From Streptococcus infantis (lineage in GTDB: Bacteria > Bacillota > Bacilli > Lactobacillales > Streptococcaceae), in NCBI RefSeq assembly GCF_000960085.1, contig NZ_JYGT01000010.1:62001-126000 (forward strand): DNA of 64,000 nucleotides, in the 5' to 3' direction. Below the pieces are notes generated by a model. The model ran no database searches and had not been told where the DNA came from. It worked only from the letters and a program-made list of their open reading frames with translations. Numbering within the stretch: the first letter of the stretch is position 1; each line of letters starts with the position of its first letter. Position numbers and translations under genes: made by a program. Shown piece by piece: positions 51,839 through 62,295 of the stretch.

Positions 51839-52444
51839 TTACAATTTTTCCCAGTCAAAGTCTTCAGCATCTTTGCGAAGAAGTTCTTGTGCGTTACGCA
51901 ATTTTTCAGTAACTTTAACAAAGATACGGAAGTCATCAAAGATGGCATCTAATTTTTTGATGACATCAAGATCTACTAAGTCACCATTCTGATCAAATGC
52001 TTGAAGAGAATGAGAAAGCAAGAATTCATCTGGGAGAACATTTGCTTTGATTTCAGGAGCATTTAGAATTTGACGAAGTTGCAATTGAGCACGAGAAGAA
52101 CCAAGTGTACCGTATGAAGCACCTGTAATCATAACAGGTTTGTTTAAAAGTGGGAATACTCCATAGGAAATCCAAGCAAGAGCGCTCATAAGAACAGCTG
52201 GGATTGAGTGGTCATACTCAGGAGTACCGATAATAACACCATCAGCAGCTTCAATTTTAGCAACAATTTCACTAGCTTCGGCCGGAATTTGTTTGTCGGC
52301 TGGTTTGTTAAATACAGGTAGGTCTTTAATTTCTACCAATTCGATTTCAGCTTTATCTGCAAAGTGTTTTTGCATATATTGAAGCAGTTGGCGGTTTGTG
52401 GAACGTTTTGAGTTAGTTCCTACAATAGCAATAAGTTTAAGCAT
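51839..52444 (-). CDS. NAD(P)H-dependent FMN reductase
   Basis: This 201-residue paralogue of the FMN_red domain of the next gene has KLIAIVGTNSKRSTNRQLLQ, IIGTPEYDHSIPAVLMSALA and NKPVMITGASYGTLGSSRAQ. The ATG at 52444 follows AAAGGAAAGCCC. The operon order apbE, this gene, then the tailed reductase suggests a small electron-transfer module. The electron acceptor is unknown. Confidence 0.88.
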   Translation of the reverse strand: MLKLIAIVGTNSKRSTNRQLLQYMQKHFADKAEIELVEIKDLPVFNKPADKQIPAEASEIVAKIEAADGVIIGTPEYDHSIPAVLMSALAWISYGVFPLLNKPVMITGASYGTLGSSRAQLQLRQILNAPEIKANVLPDEFLLSHSLQAFDQNGDLVDLDVIKKLDAIFDDFRIFVKVTEKLRNAQELLRKDAEDFDWEKL

Positions 52445-52478
52445 GGGCTTTCCTTTCTCTTTTTGCATTATTAATGAT

Positions 52479-53399
52479 TTATCGTTGGATACCAGATGAA
52501 CAAGCTAGGCGTCCATCTTTGTCAATGAGGATGGCTTCGATACCATCAATATTTTCGACTTGCCACATAATAGATGCGCTACGTTCGCCAAATAATCGTG
52601 TGGTCCATATCTCGCCGTCAACAGATCGGTCAGATATTATGGTTAAACTAGCTAAATCCGTTTCAATAGGATAGCCTGTTTCACTATCGAAAATGTGATG
52701 ATAATCCTTGCCATTGATTGCAAGATGCCGTTCATAAATCCCAGATGTAACCACTGATTTTCCAGTAATAGACAAGGTCATCAGGTGATTACCGCGTGGA
52801 TTATTTGGATCTTGAATGCCGATTTGCCACGGACGTCCATCTTTTGATTGATTGTTCCCAATTGTGAGGATGTTTCCTCCAAGATTGATAAGAGCAGCAG
52901 TGACGCCGTTTTCTTTTAAGAAAGCTGCAACCTTATCTGCACTATACCCCTTTGCTAAACACCCTAAGTCAATTTTCATTCCTTTTTTTTCTAGGAAAAC
53001 CGTAGAATTGACTGAATCGAGTTTAATAAAATGAGGGTCTATTAGTGGTAAGGATGAAGCAATTTCTTCAGGGCTTGCAACCTTTGCATCGGAAAAACCG
53101 ATACGCCAGGTTTGAACCAAAGGTCCTATACTAATATTGAGATGACTTTTAGGTGCTAGACTGTGTTCTAGACCTAATGAAATCAGTTCAAACAAATCAG
53201 GGTGGACTTTAACTGGGGCAATACCTGCCTGATAGTTAATTTCCATTAATTCAGATTCAGTACTGTTAGCATTGAAGCGGAATTCAAGTTCCTTGAGCAA
53301 ATCAAAAGCTTGACGGAGAAGATTATCGGCTTGTTCATGTACTAAGGAAATAGTAATCGTAGTTCCCATTAATCGCTCAGATGATGAACTAAGAGGCAA
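52479..53399 (-). CDS. apbE: FAD:protein FMN transferase
   Basis: This 306-residue enzyme transfers FMN from FAD to Thr/Ser of target proteins. It has MGTTITISLVHEQADNLLRQ, GMKIDLGCLAKGYSADKVAA, AALINLGGNILTIGNNQS and GYPIETDLASLTIISDRSVD-GE, which are the FAD and Mg sites. No lipobox is visible at the start, so it appears cytoplasmic, matching the cytoplasmic reductase downstream whose tail carries DATSGAS. It is transcribed first in the three-gene operon. Confidence 0.92.
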   Translation of the reverse strand: MPLSSSSERLMGTTITISLVHEQADNLLRQAFDLLKELEFRFNANSTESELMEINYQAGIAPVKVHPDLFELISLGLEHSLAPKSHLNISIGPLVQTWRIGFSDAKVASPEEIASSLPLIDPHFIKLDSVNSTVFLEKKGMKIDLGCLAKGYSADKVAAFLKENGVTAALINLGGNILTIGNNQSKDGRPWQIGIQDPNNPRGNHLMTLSITGKSVVTSGIYERHLAINGKDYHHIFDSETGYPIETDLASLTIISDRSVDGEIWTTRLFGERSASIMWQVENIDGIEAILIDKDGRLACSSGIQR

Positions 53400-53488
53400 A
53401 GAATCAACTCCCTTCGAATCACTCAGAAATAGCTACAAATCTTAATTTAAAAAGAAATTAAGAATTTATAATTTATTTCCATATAAAT

Positions 53489-53517
53489 AGAATATCATAA
53501 AGTCAGCGTTTTCACAA
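53489..53517 (-). promoter_or_regulatory. Promoter of the apbE operon, possible redox site
   Basis: On the minus strand TTGTGA and TATTCT are separated by 17 bases. The -35 overlaps TTTGTGAAAA, one half of a Rex-type (NADH-sensing) site. The second half is not convincing, so redox control is only a suggestion. Confidence 0.5.
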
Positions 53518-53650
53518 ATTATTTTTTACAAAAAGTCAAGAAATATGCTTAAAAAATTAAAAACACCTCCAAATCAATGAGGACTCTTTGAAAACAAATT
53601 GATATATCTTTCAAAAACTTTCTTAAATAACATCAAACTGGTCAAAAGTC

Positions 53651-53679
53651 TTGAAAACGTTCACAGATAATGGTATACT
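53651..53679 (+). promoter_or_regulatory. Promoter of nox
   Basis: TTGAAA and TATACT are separated by 17 bases, with TGG in the extended -10 position. The nox ATG is 39 bases downstream behind AAGGTAGG. Confidence 0.8.
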
Positions 53680-53717
53680 TGAGAGGTAAATAAAAAAATA
53701 AAGGTAGGATTTATCTT

Positions 53718-55097
53718 ATGAGTAAAATCGTAGTCGTGGGTGCTAACCACGCTGGAACTGCATGTATCAACACTATGTTGGACAACTTTGGAAATGAAAA
53801 CGAAATCGTTGTATTTGACCAAAACTCAAACATTTCATTCCTTGGATGTGGAATGGCTCTTTGGATTGGTGAACAAATCGACGGCGCTGAAGGATTGTTC
53901 TACTCTGATAAAGAAAAATTGGAAGCAAAAGGTGCTAAAGTTTACATGAACTCACCTGTTCTTTCAATCGACTATGACAATAAAGTTGTGACAGCAGAAG
54001 TTGAAGGTCAAGAACACAAAGAATCATATGAAAAATTGATTTTTGCTACTGGTTCAACTCCAATCTTGCCACCAATCGAAGGCGTTGAAATCGTTAAAGG
54101 TAACCGTGAGTTCAAAGCAACTCTTGAAAACGTACAATTCGTTAAATTGTACCAAAACGCAGAAGAAGTTATCAACAAACTTGCTGACAAGAGCAAACAC
54201 CTTGAGCGTATCGCTGTTGTAGGTGGTGGTTACATCGGTGTTGAGCTTGCTGAAGCTTTCGAACGTCTTGGAAAAGAAGTTGTCCTTGTTGATATCGTTG
54301 ACACTGTATTGAACGGATACTATGACAAAGACTTCACACAAATGATGGCTAAAAACTTGGAAGACCACAACATCCGTTTGGCACTTGGTCAAACTGTTAA
54401 AGCTATCGAAGGTGAAGGAAAAGTTGAACGTTTGATCACTGACAAAGAAACATTTGATGTGGATATGGTTGTTCTTGCAGTTGGTTTCCGTCCAAACACT
54501 GCACTTGCTGATGGTAAGATCGAACTCTTCCGTAACGGTGCTTTCCTTGTTGACAAGAAACAAGAAACATCTATCCCAGGTGTATATGCTGTTGGTGACT
54601 GTGCGACTGTTTATGACAACGCTCGTAAAGACACTAGCTACATCGCACTTGCATCAAACGCTGTTCGTACTGGTATCGTAGGTGCTTACAATGCTTGTGG
54701 ACATGAGCTTGAAGGAATCGGTGTTCAAGGATCAAACGGTATCTCAATCTATGGTCTTCACATGGTTTCAACTGGTTTGACACTTGAAAAAGCAAAAGCT
54801 GCTGGTTACAACGCAACTGAAACTGGATTCAACGATCTTCAAAAACCAGAATTTATGAAGCATGACAACTATGAAGTAGCTATCAAGATCGTCTTTGATA
54901 AAGACAGCCGTGAAATCCTTGGTGCTCAAATGGTATCTCGTGATTCAGCAATTAGCATGGGAATTCACATGTTCTCACTTGCAATTCAAGAACACGTTAC
55001 AATTGACAAATTAGCATTGACAGACCTATTCTTCTTGCCACACTTCAATAAACCATACAACTACATCACAATGGCTGCACTTACAGCAGAAAAATAA
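53718..55097 (+). CDS. nox: Water-forming NADH oxidase
   Basis: This 459-residue FAD protein reduces oxygen to water with NADH, protecting the aerotolerant cell and regenerating NAD. It has FAD-binding [18 protein letters not shown], the redox-active Cys44 in [12 protein letters not shown]-binding [20 protein letters not shown] and the FAD-ribityl motif [14 protein letters not shown]. It is divergent from the apbE/flavin reductase operon and is flanked by a bidirectional terminator. Confidence 0.95.
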   Translation: MSKIVVVGANHAGTACINTMLDNFGNENEIVVFDQNSNISFLGCGMALWIGEQIDGAEGLFYSDKEKLEAKGAKVYMNSPVLSIDYDNKVVTAEVEGQEHKESYEKLIFATGSTPILPPIEGVEIVKGNREFKATLENVQFVKLYQNAEEVINKLADKSKHLERIAVVGGGYIGVELAEAFERLGKEVVLVDIVDTVLNGYYDKDFTQMMAKNLEDHNIRLALGQTVKAIEGEGKVERLITDKETFDVDMVVLAVGFRPNTALADGKIELFRNGAFLVDKKQETSIPGVYAVGDCATVYDNARKDTSYIALASNAVRTGIVGAYNACGHELEGIGVQGSNGISIYGLHMVSTGLTLEKAKAAGYNATETGFNDLQKPEFMKHDNYEVAIKIVFDKDSREILGAQMVSRDSAISMGIHMFSLAIQEHVTIDKLALTDLFFLPHFNKPYNYITMAALTAEK

Positions 55098-55120
55098 TTG
55101 ATGATATATCAATAAAAAAA

Positions 55121-55145
55121 AGTAACTTCAACTATTGAAGTTACT
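55121..55145. terminator. Bidirectional terminator
   Basis: AGTAACTTCAA and TTGAAGTTACT form an 11-bp stem, with A-run on the left and T-run on the right. It serves nox and the convergent yitT-like gene. Confidence 0.9.
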
Positions 55146-55160
55146 TTTTTTATTTTAAGG

Positions 55161-56021
55161 TTAAGAAACCTCGTCTCTTGCTGGGAAAGTAAACCCTTCT
55201 CCAAGGATTTCGTGAGCTTCAGTGATAGTAATAAATGCCATCGGATCAACTGTATGAATCATTTCTTTCATCTTGACAATTTCATTTCTTGCGACAATAC
55301 AGTAAATAATCTTTAAGTCCTTTTGGCTATAGTAGCCTTGTCCTGAGATAAAGGTAACACCACGACCGAGTTCTTCGTTAATTTTATCGGCTAATTCCAT
55401 CGGTTTTTGAGTGATAATCATAAATCCTTTTCCAGCATATCCACCCTCACCGATTAAGTCAATAACTCTTGAAACGATGAAGTCAAATAAGAGAGTATAG
55501 GTTACAAGACGTAGGTCTTGGAATATGATTAAAATCAGCATCAGAATTAGAAAATCAAGTCCAAAAAGCAATTTTCCAATAGAGATATGGGTGTATTTGT
55601 TAAGAATACGTGCGACAATATCAGTTCCACCAGTTGTCCCGCCTGCGTTGAAAATAACACCGAGACCAACTCCAAGGAGCACACCCGCTACTAAAGCTAC
55701 AACAACCAGATCTCCTTCAAGGTTAAACTGGAGAGGAATCTTCTCAAAGATAGCTAACCAGACGGAGACGGCAATGGTTCCAAGTAGACTGGAATATAGG
55801 GATCTAAGTCCAAATATTTTCCAAGCTAGTAGGAAGAGAGGGATATTAATCAAGATATTCATCATCGAAATAGGGATGTTAAAGAGATAGTAGGTAATCA
55901 AGGTTATCCCCGTTGCTCCACCTTCGAATAAATGATGTGGAACAACAAAATATGTGAGTCCGAAGGCGAAGATAGCAGCTCCGAATATGATAGTTATTGT
56001 TGATTTAATTTGCCGTAGCAT
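55161..56021 (-). CDS. YitT-family membrane protein
   Basis: This 286-residue protein has five or six spans in the N-terminal 200 residues, including FGAAIFAFGLTYFVVPHHLF, GGATGITLITYYLFNIPIS and AGVLLGVGLGVIFNAGGTTG-GTDIVARILNKY. A C-terminal DUF2179 cytoplasmic domain follows (GRGVTFISGQGYYSQKDLKI). The family function is uncertain. AGGGAGG precedes the ATG. Confidence 0.87.
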   Translation of the reverse strand: MLRQIKSTITIIFGAAIFAFGLTYFVVPHHLFEGGATGITLITYYLFNIPISMMNILINIPLFLLAWKIFGLRSLYSSLLGTIAVSVWLAIFEKIPLQFNLEGDLVVVALVAGVLLGVGLGVIFNAGGTTGGTDIVARILNKYTHISIGKLLFGLDFLILMLILIIFQDLRLVTYTLLFDFIVSRVIDLIGEGGYAGKGFMIITQKPMELADKINEELGRGVTFISGQGYYSQKDLKIIYCIVARNEIVKMKEMIHTVDPMAFITITEAHEILGEGFTFPARDEVS

Positions 56022-56083
56022 AGATCTCCCTCCTATTTTTGTACAAAAATGAAGTAGTAAGAGTTGGACTATAAGAATTTATT

Positions 56084-57736
56084 TTACAGTTTCATGGAAT
56101 GAATTTTCTCAGAATCAGGTGTGACACGAAGTGTTTTTTGACCTGTATAAGTCACAAATCCAGGTTTGCCACCACTTGGTTTATTAAGCTTTTTAACCTC
56201 AATCATATCAACTTGAACGAGGTTGGAAAGACGTCCTTTAGAGTAGTAGGCGGCAAGTTCTGCAGCATCTGTCTTGACTTCGTCAGAAGGATTCAGATTT
56301 CCTGATATGACAACGTGGCTTCCAGGAATATCTTTAGCATGGAACCAAAGTTCCTCTTTTCGTGCTATTTTAAAGGTTAACTCTTCGTTTTGAAGATTGT
56401 TTCGTCCAACGAGAATAATGGTTTTACCATCACTAGCCATATACTTCTCAGGTTTTTTCCGCTTCTGGATTTTCTCCCGTTGACGTCTTCTGATGAATCC
56501 AGTTTGGATTAATTCCTCACGAATTTCAGCAATTTCATCTAGACCAGCTTGGTTTAGAACAGTTTCTACGCTTTCCAGATAAAGAATAGTAGCCTTGGTT
56601 TCCTCTATCAACTCTGTCAGATATTTAACAGCCTCTTTTAACTTCTGATATCGTTTGAAGTATTTTTGCGCATTCTGATTAGGTGTCAATGCTTTATCAA
56701 GAGCGATAGTGATGGGTTGATTGGTGTAATAATTATCTAAGACGACTTGGTCTTGATCATTTGGAACCTGATGAAGGAAAGTTGTTAGCAACTCTCCTTT
56801 TTGTCTGAATTCCTCCGCATTTTCGGTAGCCTGCAACTCTTTTTTTTGCTTTTTCAGTTTTTGACGATTTTTTTGTAGTTCATTTTCAACTCGTCGAATA
56901 AGTTCACTAGCCTGTTGTTTCACACGATCACGCTCAGCCTTGTCTTTGTAAAAAACATCAAGAAGTTGTGATAGGCTAGAAAAATGTTCCTCTATTTTAT
57001 TCGAAAAAGGAACACAAGTAAAAGACTTATCTGTTAGGCAAGGTTTAGTTTCTTGTTTAAAAAAGTTACGGAAATTAGAAAGTTTATCATTAACTAATAA
57101 ATTTTCCAATTCATTCGCCGTATCACGACCTAGTCCTTGAAACAGACTTTGAATGTTTCTCGCTATTAATTCCTGTGTTTGGAGAATTTCAAAGAGTTTT
57201 TCATCCCTGATGGTAAAGGGGTTTCGAGCCTCTGTACTTGGAGGAGCTATATAAGTAGCACCGGGCAGGAGAGTACGGTAACTATTTTGAGAAAAACCGA
57301 TATGCTTAATAACTTCAAGAATTTTGTGATTACTCTTATCGACAAGGAGAATATTACTATGTTTTCCCATAATTTCAATAATAAGTGTGGCCTGAATATT
57401 GTCCCCAATCTCATTCTTGTTAGAAACGGTGATTTCAACAATTCTGTCGTTTTCAATCTGCTCGATAGACTCGATTACAGCACCTTGCAAATACTTTCTT
57501 AAAACCATGATAAAGGTAGAAGGTTGAGCAGGGTTTTCAAAGGTCGTTTCTGTCAACTGGATGCGTCCAAACACAGGATGAGCAGACAGGAGCAGACGAT
57601 GACTTTGGCGATTACTACGGATTTGTAGGACCAATTCTTGTTCAAAAGGTTGATTGATTTTTTGAATGCGACCATTTAGTAATTTGGTACGCAATTCCTC
57701 AACCATGTGGTGTAAAAAAAATCCATCAAATGACAT
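56084..57736 (-). CDS. pavA: NFACT/RqcH-family protein (PavA)
   Basis: This 550-residue protein starts SFDGFFLHHMVEELRTKLLN (start at 57736; GAGAGAAC upstream) and matches streptococcal PavA. It has an NFACT-N domain (IQKINQPFEQELVLQIRSNR), a coiled coil (RRVENELQKNRQKLKKQKKE) and a C-terminal NFACT-R domain (ELWFHAKDIPGSHVVISGNL). RqcH homologues add alanine tails to stalled nascent chains. PavA is also reported as a surface adhesin without a signal peptide; none is seen here. Confidence 0.93.
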   Translation of the reverse strand: MSFDGFFLHHMVEELRTKLLNGRIQKINQPFEQELVLQIRSNRQSHRLLLSAHPVFGRIQLTETTFENPAQPSTFIMVLRKYLQGAVIESIEQIENDRIVEITVSNKNEIGDNIQATLIIEIMGKHSNILLVDKSNHKILEVIKHIGFSQNSYRTLLPGATYIAPPSTEARNPFTIRDEKLFEILQTQELIARNIQSLFQGLGRDTANELENLLVNDKLSNFRNFFKQETKPCLTDKSFTCVPFSNKIEEHFSSLSQLLDVFYKDKAERDRVKQQASELIRRVENELQKNRQKLKKQKKELQATENAEEFRQKGELLTTFLHQVPNDQDQVVLDNYYTNQPITIALDKALTPNQNAQKYFKRYQKLKEAVKYLTELIEETKATILYLESVETVLNQAGLDEIAEIREELIQTGFIRRRQREKIQKRKKPEKYMASDGKTIILVGRNNLQNEELTFKIARKEELWFHAKDIPGSHVVISGNLNPSDEVKTDAAELAAYYSKGRLSNLVQVDMIEVKKLNKPSGGKPGFVTYTGQKTLRVTPDSEKIHSMKL

Positions 57737-57805
57737 CGTTCTCTCCTCGTGAATGTATTCCATAGTATTATATCAAAAAGGTAGAATAAAATCATAGAAA
57801 TATGG

Positions 57806-57811
57806 TATAAT
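57806..57811 (+). promoter_or_regulatory. Extended -10 promoter of the ybeY-dgkA-era run
   Basis: TATGGTATAAT is an extended -10 element 30 bases before ybeY; no good -35 is visible, as is common with TGn promoters in streptococci. Confidence 0.7.
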
Positions 57812-57840
57812 AAAGCCAAGTAAAGAGAATCGAGAAGCAC

Positions 57841-58338
57841 ATGTATATTGAAATGGTAGATGAAACTGGTCAGGTTTCTGAAGAAATTTTAAAGCAAACA
57901 CAAGAAATTTTGGAATTTGCTGCTAAAAAAATTGGAAAAGAAGACAAGGAGATGGCAGTCACTTTTGTGACCAATGAACGCAGTCATGAACTCAATCTAG
58001 AGTTTCGTGATACTGATCGTCCAACAGATGTCATCAGCCTTGAATATAAGCCTGAAATAGAAATTGCTTTTGATGAGGAAGATTTGGCAGAAGACCCTGA
58101 TTTAGCAGAAATGATGTCAGAATTTGATGCTTATATCGGTGAGCTATTCATTTCAATTGACAAAGCTAAAGAGCAGGCTGAGGAGTATGGCCATAGCTTC
58201 GAACGTGAAATGGGTTTTCTAGCGGTTCATGGATTTTTACATATTAACGGTTATGATCACTACACTCCGGAAGAAGAAGCGGAGATGTTCGGTTTACAAG
58301 AAGAAATTTTAACAGCCTATGGACTCACAAGACAATAA
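57841..58338 (+). CDS. ybeY: Endoribonuclease YbeY
   Basis: This 165-residue rRNA maturation factor has the zinc motif [11 protein letters not shown] and [14 protein letters not shown]. It acts in 16S rRNA 3'-end processing and ribosome quality control. GAGAATCGAGAAG precedes the ATG. It overlaps dgkA by 20 bases, and the era-containing run downstream is also ribosome-linked. Confidence 0.95.
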   Translation: MYIEMVDETGQVSEEILKQTQEILEFAAKKIGKEDKEMAVTFVTNERSHELNLEFRDTDRPTDVISLEYKPEIEIAFDEEDLAEDPDLAEMMSEFDAYIGELFISIDKAKEQAEEYGHSFEREMGFLAVHGFLHINGYDHYTPEEEAEMFGLQEEILTAYGLTRQ

Positions 58339-58714
58339 ACGAAAATGGAAAAATCGGGACTTGCTATCAAGTCTTGACTTTGCCCTAACAGGTATTTTTA
58401 CTGCCTTCCAAGAAGAGCGTAATATGAGAAAGCATGCAGTAACATCACTTTTGGTTGTTCTTGCAGGCTTTGTTTTTCAGGTTTCAAAAATTGAATGGCT
58501 ATTTCTCCTATTAAGCATATTTTTAGTAATTGCTTTTGAGATTTTAAATTCTGCTATTGAAAATGTAGTGGATTTGGCTAGCCATTATCACTTCGATATG
58601 CTTGCAAAGAAGGCTAAAGACATGGCTGCAGGTGCAGTTCTTGTTGTGTCCTTATTTGCAGCAGTGACTGGACTTATCATTTTCATCCCTAGGATTTGGG
58701 ATATCCTATTTTAA
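58319..58714 (+). CDS. dgkA: Undecaprenol/diacylglycerol kinase
   Basis: This 131-residue trimeric membrane kinase has the catalytic block [20 protein letters not shown] and three spans ([57 protein letters not shown]). In Gram-positives the enzyme phosphorylates undecaprenol. Its start lies inside ybeY, indicating tight coupling. Confidence 0.93.
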   Translation: MDSQDNKRKWKNRDLLSSLDFALTGIFTAFQEERNMRKHAVTSLLVVLAGFVFQVSKIEWLFLLLSIFLVIAFEILNSAIENVVDLASHYHFDMLAKKAKDMAAGAVLVVSLFAAVTGLIIFIPRIWDILF

Positions 58715-58731
58715 ACACTAAAGAGGTAACT

Positions 58732-59631
58732 ATGACATTTAAATCAGGCTTTGTAGCCATTTTAGGACGCCCTAATGTTGGGAAATCAACGTTTTTGAAT
58801 CATGTCATGGGGCAAAAAATTGCCATCATGAGTGACAAGGCTCAAACTACTCGCAACAAAATCATGGGTATTTATACTACGGATAAGGAACAAATCGTCT
58901 TTATCGATACACCGGGAATTCACAAACCCAAAACGGCTCTTGGAGATTTCATGGTAGAGTCAGCCTATAGCACTCTTCGTGAAGTCGATACCGTTCTCTT
59001 TATGGTTCCTGCTGATGAACCACGTGGGAAGGGTGACGATATGATTATCGAACGACTCAAGGCTGCTAAGGTTCCGGTAATCCTTGTGGTCAACAAGATT
59101 GACAAGGTGCACCCAGACCAACTTTTGGCTCAAATCGATGACTTCCGTAGTCAAATGGACTTTAAGGAAATTGTTCCAATTTCAGCACTTCAGGGAAATA
59201 ATGTTTCACGTTTAATCGACATTCTCAGTGAAAACCTTGAAGAAGGTTTCCAATATTTCCCAGCGGACCAAATTACAGACCATCCAGAACGTTTCTTGGT
59301 TTCTGAGATGATTCGTGAAAAAGTGTTACACTTAACTCGTGAAGAAATTCCGCATTCAGTTGCAGTAGTGGTAGATTCTATGAAACGAGATGAGGAGACT
59401 GATAAAGTTCATATCCGAGCAACTATTATGGTCGAGCGCGACAGCCAAAAAGGGATTGTCATTGGTAAAGGTGGTGCCATGCTCAAGAAAATTGGTACCC
59501 TTGCGCGTAAGGATATAGAACTCATGCTAGGGGACAAGGTCTTCCTAGAAACATGGGTCAAAGTTAAGAAAAATTGGCGCGATAAAAAGCTAGATTTGGC
59601 TGACTTTGGCTATAACGAAAAAGAATATTAA
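58732..59631 (+). CDS. era: GTPase Era
   Basis: This 299-residue 30S-assembly GTPase has G1 [10 protein letters not shown]3 DTPGIHKP, G4 NKIDKV and a C-terminal KH domain ([20 protein letters not shown]) that binds the 16S 3' end. The ATG at 58732 follows AGAGGT; an upstream in-frame ATG within dgkA is unlikely. It lies 17 bases after dgkA. Confidence 0.97.
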   Translation: MTFKSGFVAILGRPNVGKSTFLNHVMGQKIAIMSDKAQTTRNKIMGIYTTDKEQIVFIDTPGIHKPKTALGDFMVESAYSTLREVDTVLFMVPADEPRGKGDDMIIERLKAAKVPVILVVNKIDKVHPDQLLAQIDDFRSQMDFKEIVPISALQGNNVSRLIDILSENLEEGFQYFPADQITDHPERFLVSEMIREKVLHLTREEIPHSVAVVVDSMKRDEETDKVHIRATIMVERDSQKGIVIGKGGAMLKKIGTLARKDIELMLGDKVFLETWVKVKKNWRDKKLDLADFGYNEKEY

Positions 59632-59679
59632 GAAGAGGTGGGCGGTAGCCTGCTTCTTGTTTTTAGAGAAGGAGGAGCT

Positions 59680-60498
59680 ATGCCTGAATTACCAGAGGTC
59701 GAAACAGTTCGACGCGGACTGGAAAAAATGATTTTGGGAAAGAAAATATCAAGTGTTGAAATCAGTTATCCCAAGATGATTAAGACAGATTTTGGACAAT
59801 TTCAAAAGGAATTGCCAGGACAAGTTGTCGAGACAATGGGTCGTCGTGGGAAATATCTACTTTTTCACTTATCTGATAAGATTTTAATTTCTCATCTGCG
59901 AATGGAGGGTAAATATTTTTATTATCCTGATGAGATTCCTACACGAAAACATGCTCATGTATTTATCAACTTTGAAGACGGAGGCACTCTAGTCTATGAG
60001 GATGTACGCAAATTTGGGACCATGGAACTGTTGGCTCCTGAACTATTGGATTCTTACTTTATATCAAAAAAACTGGGCCCTGAACCAACTGAGCAAGACT
60101 TTGATTTAGAAAGATTTAAACTTGCCTTGAAAAAGTCTAAAAAGCCAATTAAATCTCATTTGCTTGACCAGACGCTAGTTGCAGGATTGGGAAACATTTA
60201 TGTAGATGAAGTTCTCTGGAGAGCGAAAGTTCATCCTTCTAGAACTTCTAATAGTTTAAGCACCCAAGAGGCCATAAAAGTCCACGATGAAACGATTAAG
60301 GTTTTAGGTGAGGCTGTTGAAAAGGGTGGTTCAACGATTCGTACCTACACCAATGCTTTTGGTGAGGATGGAACCATGCAAGAATTTCATCAGGTCTATG
60401 ATAAAACTGGGCAAGCTTGTTCTCGCTGTGGGGCTATTATCGAAAAAATTCAGTTTGGTGGTCGAGGAACCCACTTTTGTTCCAAATGTCAAAGGTGA
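59680..60498 (+). CDS. mutM: Formamidopyrimidine-DNA glycosylase
   Basis: This 272-residue glycosylase/lyase removes 8-oxoguanine. The mature catalytic start PELPEVETVRRGL has Pro2 and Glu3, which fixes the ATG at 59680 behind GAAGGAGG. LDQTLVAGLGNIYVDEVLWR is the helix-two-turn-helix, and a C-terminal zinc finger has CSRC and CSKC. With mutX this window holds two enzymes against oxidised guanine. Confidence 0.96.
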   Translation: MPELPEVETVRRGLEKMILGKKISSVEISYPKMIKTDFGQFQKELPGQVVETMGRRGKYLLFHLSDKILISHLRMEGKYFYYPDEIPTRKHAHVFINFEDGGTLVYEDVRKFGTMELLAPELLDSYFISKKLGPEPTEQDFDLERFKLALKKSKKPIKSHLLDQTLVAGLGNIYVDEVLWRAKVHPSRTSNSLSTQEAIKVHDETIKVLGEAVEKGGSTIRTYTNAFGEDGTMQEFHQVYDKTGQACSRCGAIIEKIQFGGRGTHFCSKCQR

Positions 60499-60503
60499 AA
60501 GTG

Positions 60504-61109
60504 ATGGGAAGAATAATTGGAATCACAGGTGGTATTGCATCCGGTAAGTCCACCGTCACAGAATTTCTAAGACAAAAAGGGTTTGAAGTAGTGGATGCGG
60601 ATGCCCATGTCCACCAACTGCAGAAACCTGGTGGTCGACTCTATCAGATGTTAGTTGCGCACTTCGGTGCGAAAATTCTTCTTGAAAATGGGGAACTGAA
60701 TCGACCATTACTTGCCAGTCTTATCTTTTCTAACTCTGAGGAGAGAGAATGGTCTAAAGAAACTCAAGGCAAAATCATCCGTGAAGAATTGAGGGCTTTG
60801 AGAGACAAGTTAGCTCAAACTGAGGATGTATTTTTCATGGATATTCCATTGCTTTTTGAACAAGACTATACTGCTTGGTTTGATGAAACTTGGTTGGTTT
60901 ATGTATCACCTGATGTTCAATTAGAACGTTTGATGAAAAGAAATCATTTATCTAAAGAATCGGCTGAAGCTCGCTTGGCTTCTCAATGGTCTTTAGAAGA
61001 AAAGAAAAAATTGGCTAATCATATTATAGATAATAATGGCAGTCGTGATCAGCTTCTGAGTCAAGTAGTGACCTTACTTGAAGGAGGCGATGTCCATGCA
61101 AGACATTAG
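60504..61109 (+). CDS. coaE: Dephospho-CoA kinase
   Basis: This 201-residue enzyme performs the last step of coenzyme A synthesis. It has the P-loop GITGGIASGKSTVTEF and DADAHVHQLQKPGGRLYQML, and a lid region with RLMKRNHLSKESAEARLASQ. The ATG at 60504 is 5 bases after mutM's stop. Longer frames into mutM are artefacts. It overlaps pmrA by 14 bases. Confidence 0.95.
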   Translation: MGRIIGITGGIASGKSTVTEFLRQKGFEVVDADAHVHQLQKPGGRLYQMLVAHFGAKILLENGELNRPLLASLIFSNSEEREWSKETQGKIIREELRALRDKLAQTEDVFFMDIPLLFEQDYTAWFDETWLVYVSPDVQLERLMKRNHLSKESAEARLASQWSLEEKKKLANHIIDNNGSRDQLLSQVVTLLEGGDVHARH

Positions 61110-62295
61110 TTGGAAGGATAATCTTCGTATTGCTTGGTTTGGTTGTTTTTTAACTGGAGCCAGCATTTCTCTCGTTGTTCCTTTTATGCCCATTTTTGTG
61201 GAACAATTAGGAGTTGAAGGGGATCAAGTTGCTTTTTATTCAGGTTTGGCTATTTCTGTTTCTGCTATTTCTGCAGCCTTTGTATCACCAATCTGGGGTA
61301 TCTTAGCAGACAAATATGGTCGAAAACCTATGATGATTCGTGCGGGACTAGCCATGACTATTACCATGGGAGGACTGGCTTTTGTTCCAAATGTTTTCTG
61401 GCTCTTGTTTCTACGTTTTCTCAATGGCGTTTTTACAGGTTTCGTACCCAATGCGACAGCTTTGATTGCTAGTCAAGTTCCCAAAGATAGGTCGGGATAC
61501 GCTCTAGGGACTTTATCAACTGGTGTTGTTGCAGGTACGCTGACGGGCCCTTTTGTTGGTGGTTTCATTGCAGAAATTTTTGGAATTCGAAATGTCTTTT
61601 TATTGGTAGGTAGTTTTCTGTTTTTGGCAGCTATCTTAACAATTCTTTTTATTAAGGAAGACTTTCAACCTGTATCAAAAGAAAAAGAACTCCCAACAAA
61701 AGAGCTTTTTACCTCTGTGAAATATCCCTTTCTTCTGCTAAACCTCTTTCTAACCAGTTTTGTAATTCAGTTTGCTGCACAATCGATAGGTCCTATCCTT
61801 GCTCTCTATGTACGAGATCTTGGGCAGAAAGAGAATCTTCTCTTTGTCTCTGGCTTGATTGTATCCAGTATGGGATTTTCAAGTATGATGAGTGCAGGAG
61901 TCATGGGTAAACTAGGAGATAAGGTGGGAAATCATCGACTACTTGTCGTAGCTCAGAGTTATTCAGTTGTTATTTATTTATTATGTGCAAACGCGACAAG
62001 CCCATTTCAATTAGGTTTCTATCGTTTTCTATTCGGGCTAGGTACAGGCGCTCTGATACCGGGTGTCAATGCACTCCTCAGTAAAATAACTCCCAAAGCT
62101 GGCATATCAAGAGTATTTGCCTTTAATCAAGTTTTCTTTTATCTAGGAGGAGTGATAGGCCCCTTTGCAGGATCAACAGTAGCAGGTCAATTTGGTTACC
62201 ATTCAGTATTTTATGCAACAGCTCTCTGCGTAGCTCTTAGTTGCTCTTTTAACCTTATCCAATTTAGAACATTATTAAAAGTGAAGGAAATCTAG
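61096..62295 (+). CDS. pmrA: Major facilitator multidrug transporter
   Basis: This 399-residue, 12-span transporter is highly similar to pneumococcal PmrA, associated with fluoroquinolone and dye efflux. Key segments are [24 protein letters not shown] (motif A) and [20 protein letters not shown] (motif C), with [20 protein letters not shown] in the C-terminal half. The ATG at 61096 has GGAGG 9 bases upstream, inside coaE. Confidence 0.92.
   Translation: MQDISWKDNLRIAWFGCFLTGASISLVVPFMPIFVEQLGVEGDQVAFYSGLAISVSAISAAFVSPIWGILADKYGRKPMMIRAGLAMTITMGGLAFVPNVFWLLFLRFLNGVFTGFVPNATALIASQVPKDRSGYALGTLSTGVVAGTLTGPFVGGFIAEIFGIRNVFLLVGSFLFLAAILTILFIKEDFQPVSKEKELPTKELFTSVKYPFLLLNLFLTSFVIQFAAQSIGPILALYVRDLGQKENLLFVSGLIVSSMGFSSMMSAGVMGKLGDKVGNHRLLVVAQSYSVVIYLLCANATSPFQLGFYRFLFGLGTGALIPGVNALLSKITPKAGISRVFAFNQVFFYLGGVIGPFAGSTVAGQFGYHSVFYATALCVALSCSFNLIQFRTLLKVKEI

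Noticed and set aside
60417..60503. N-terminal extension of CoaE into mutM
   Set aside because: The family starts at MGRIIGITGGIASGKST; the extension is only the mutM coding region in another frame.
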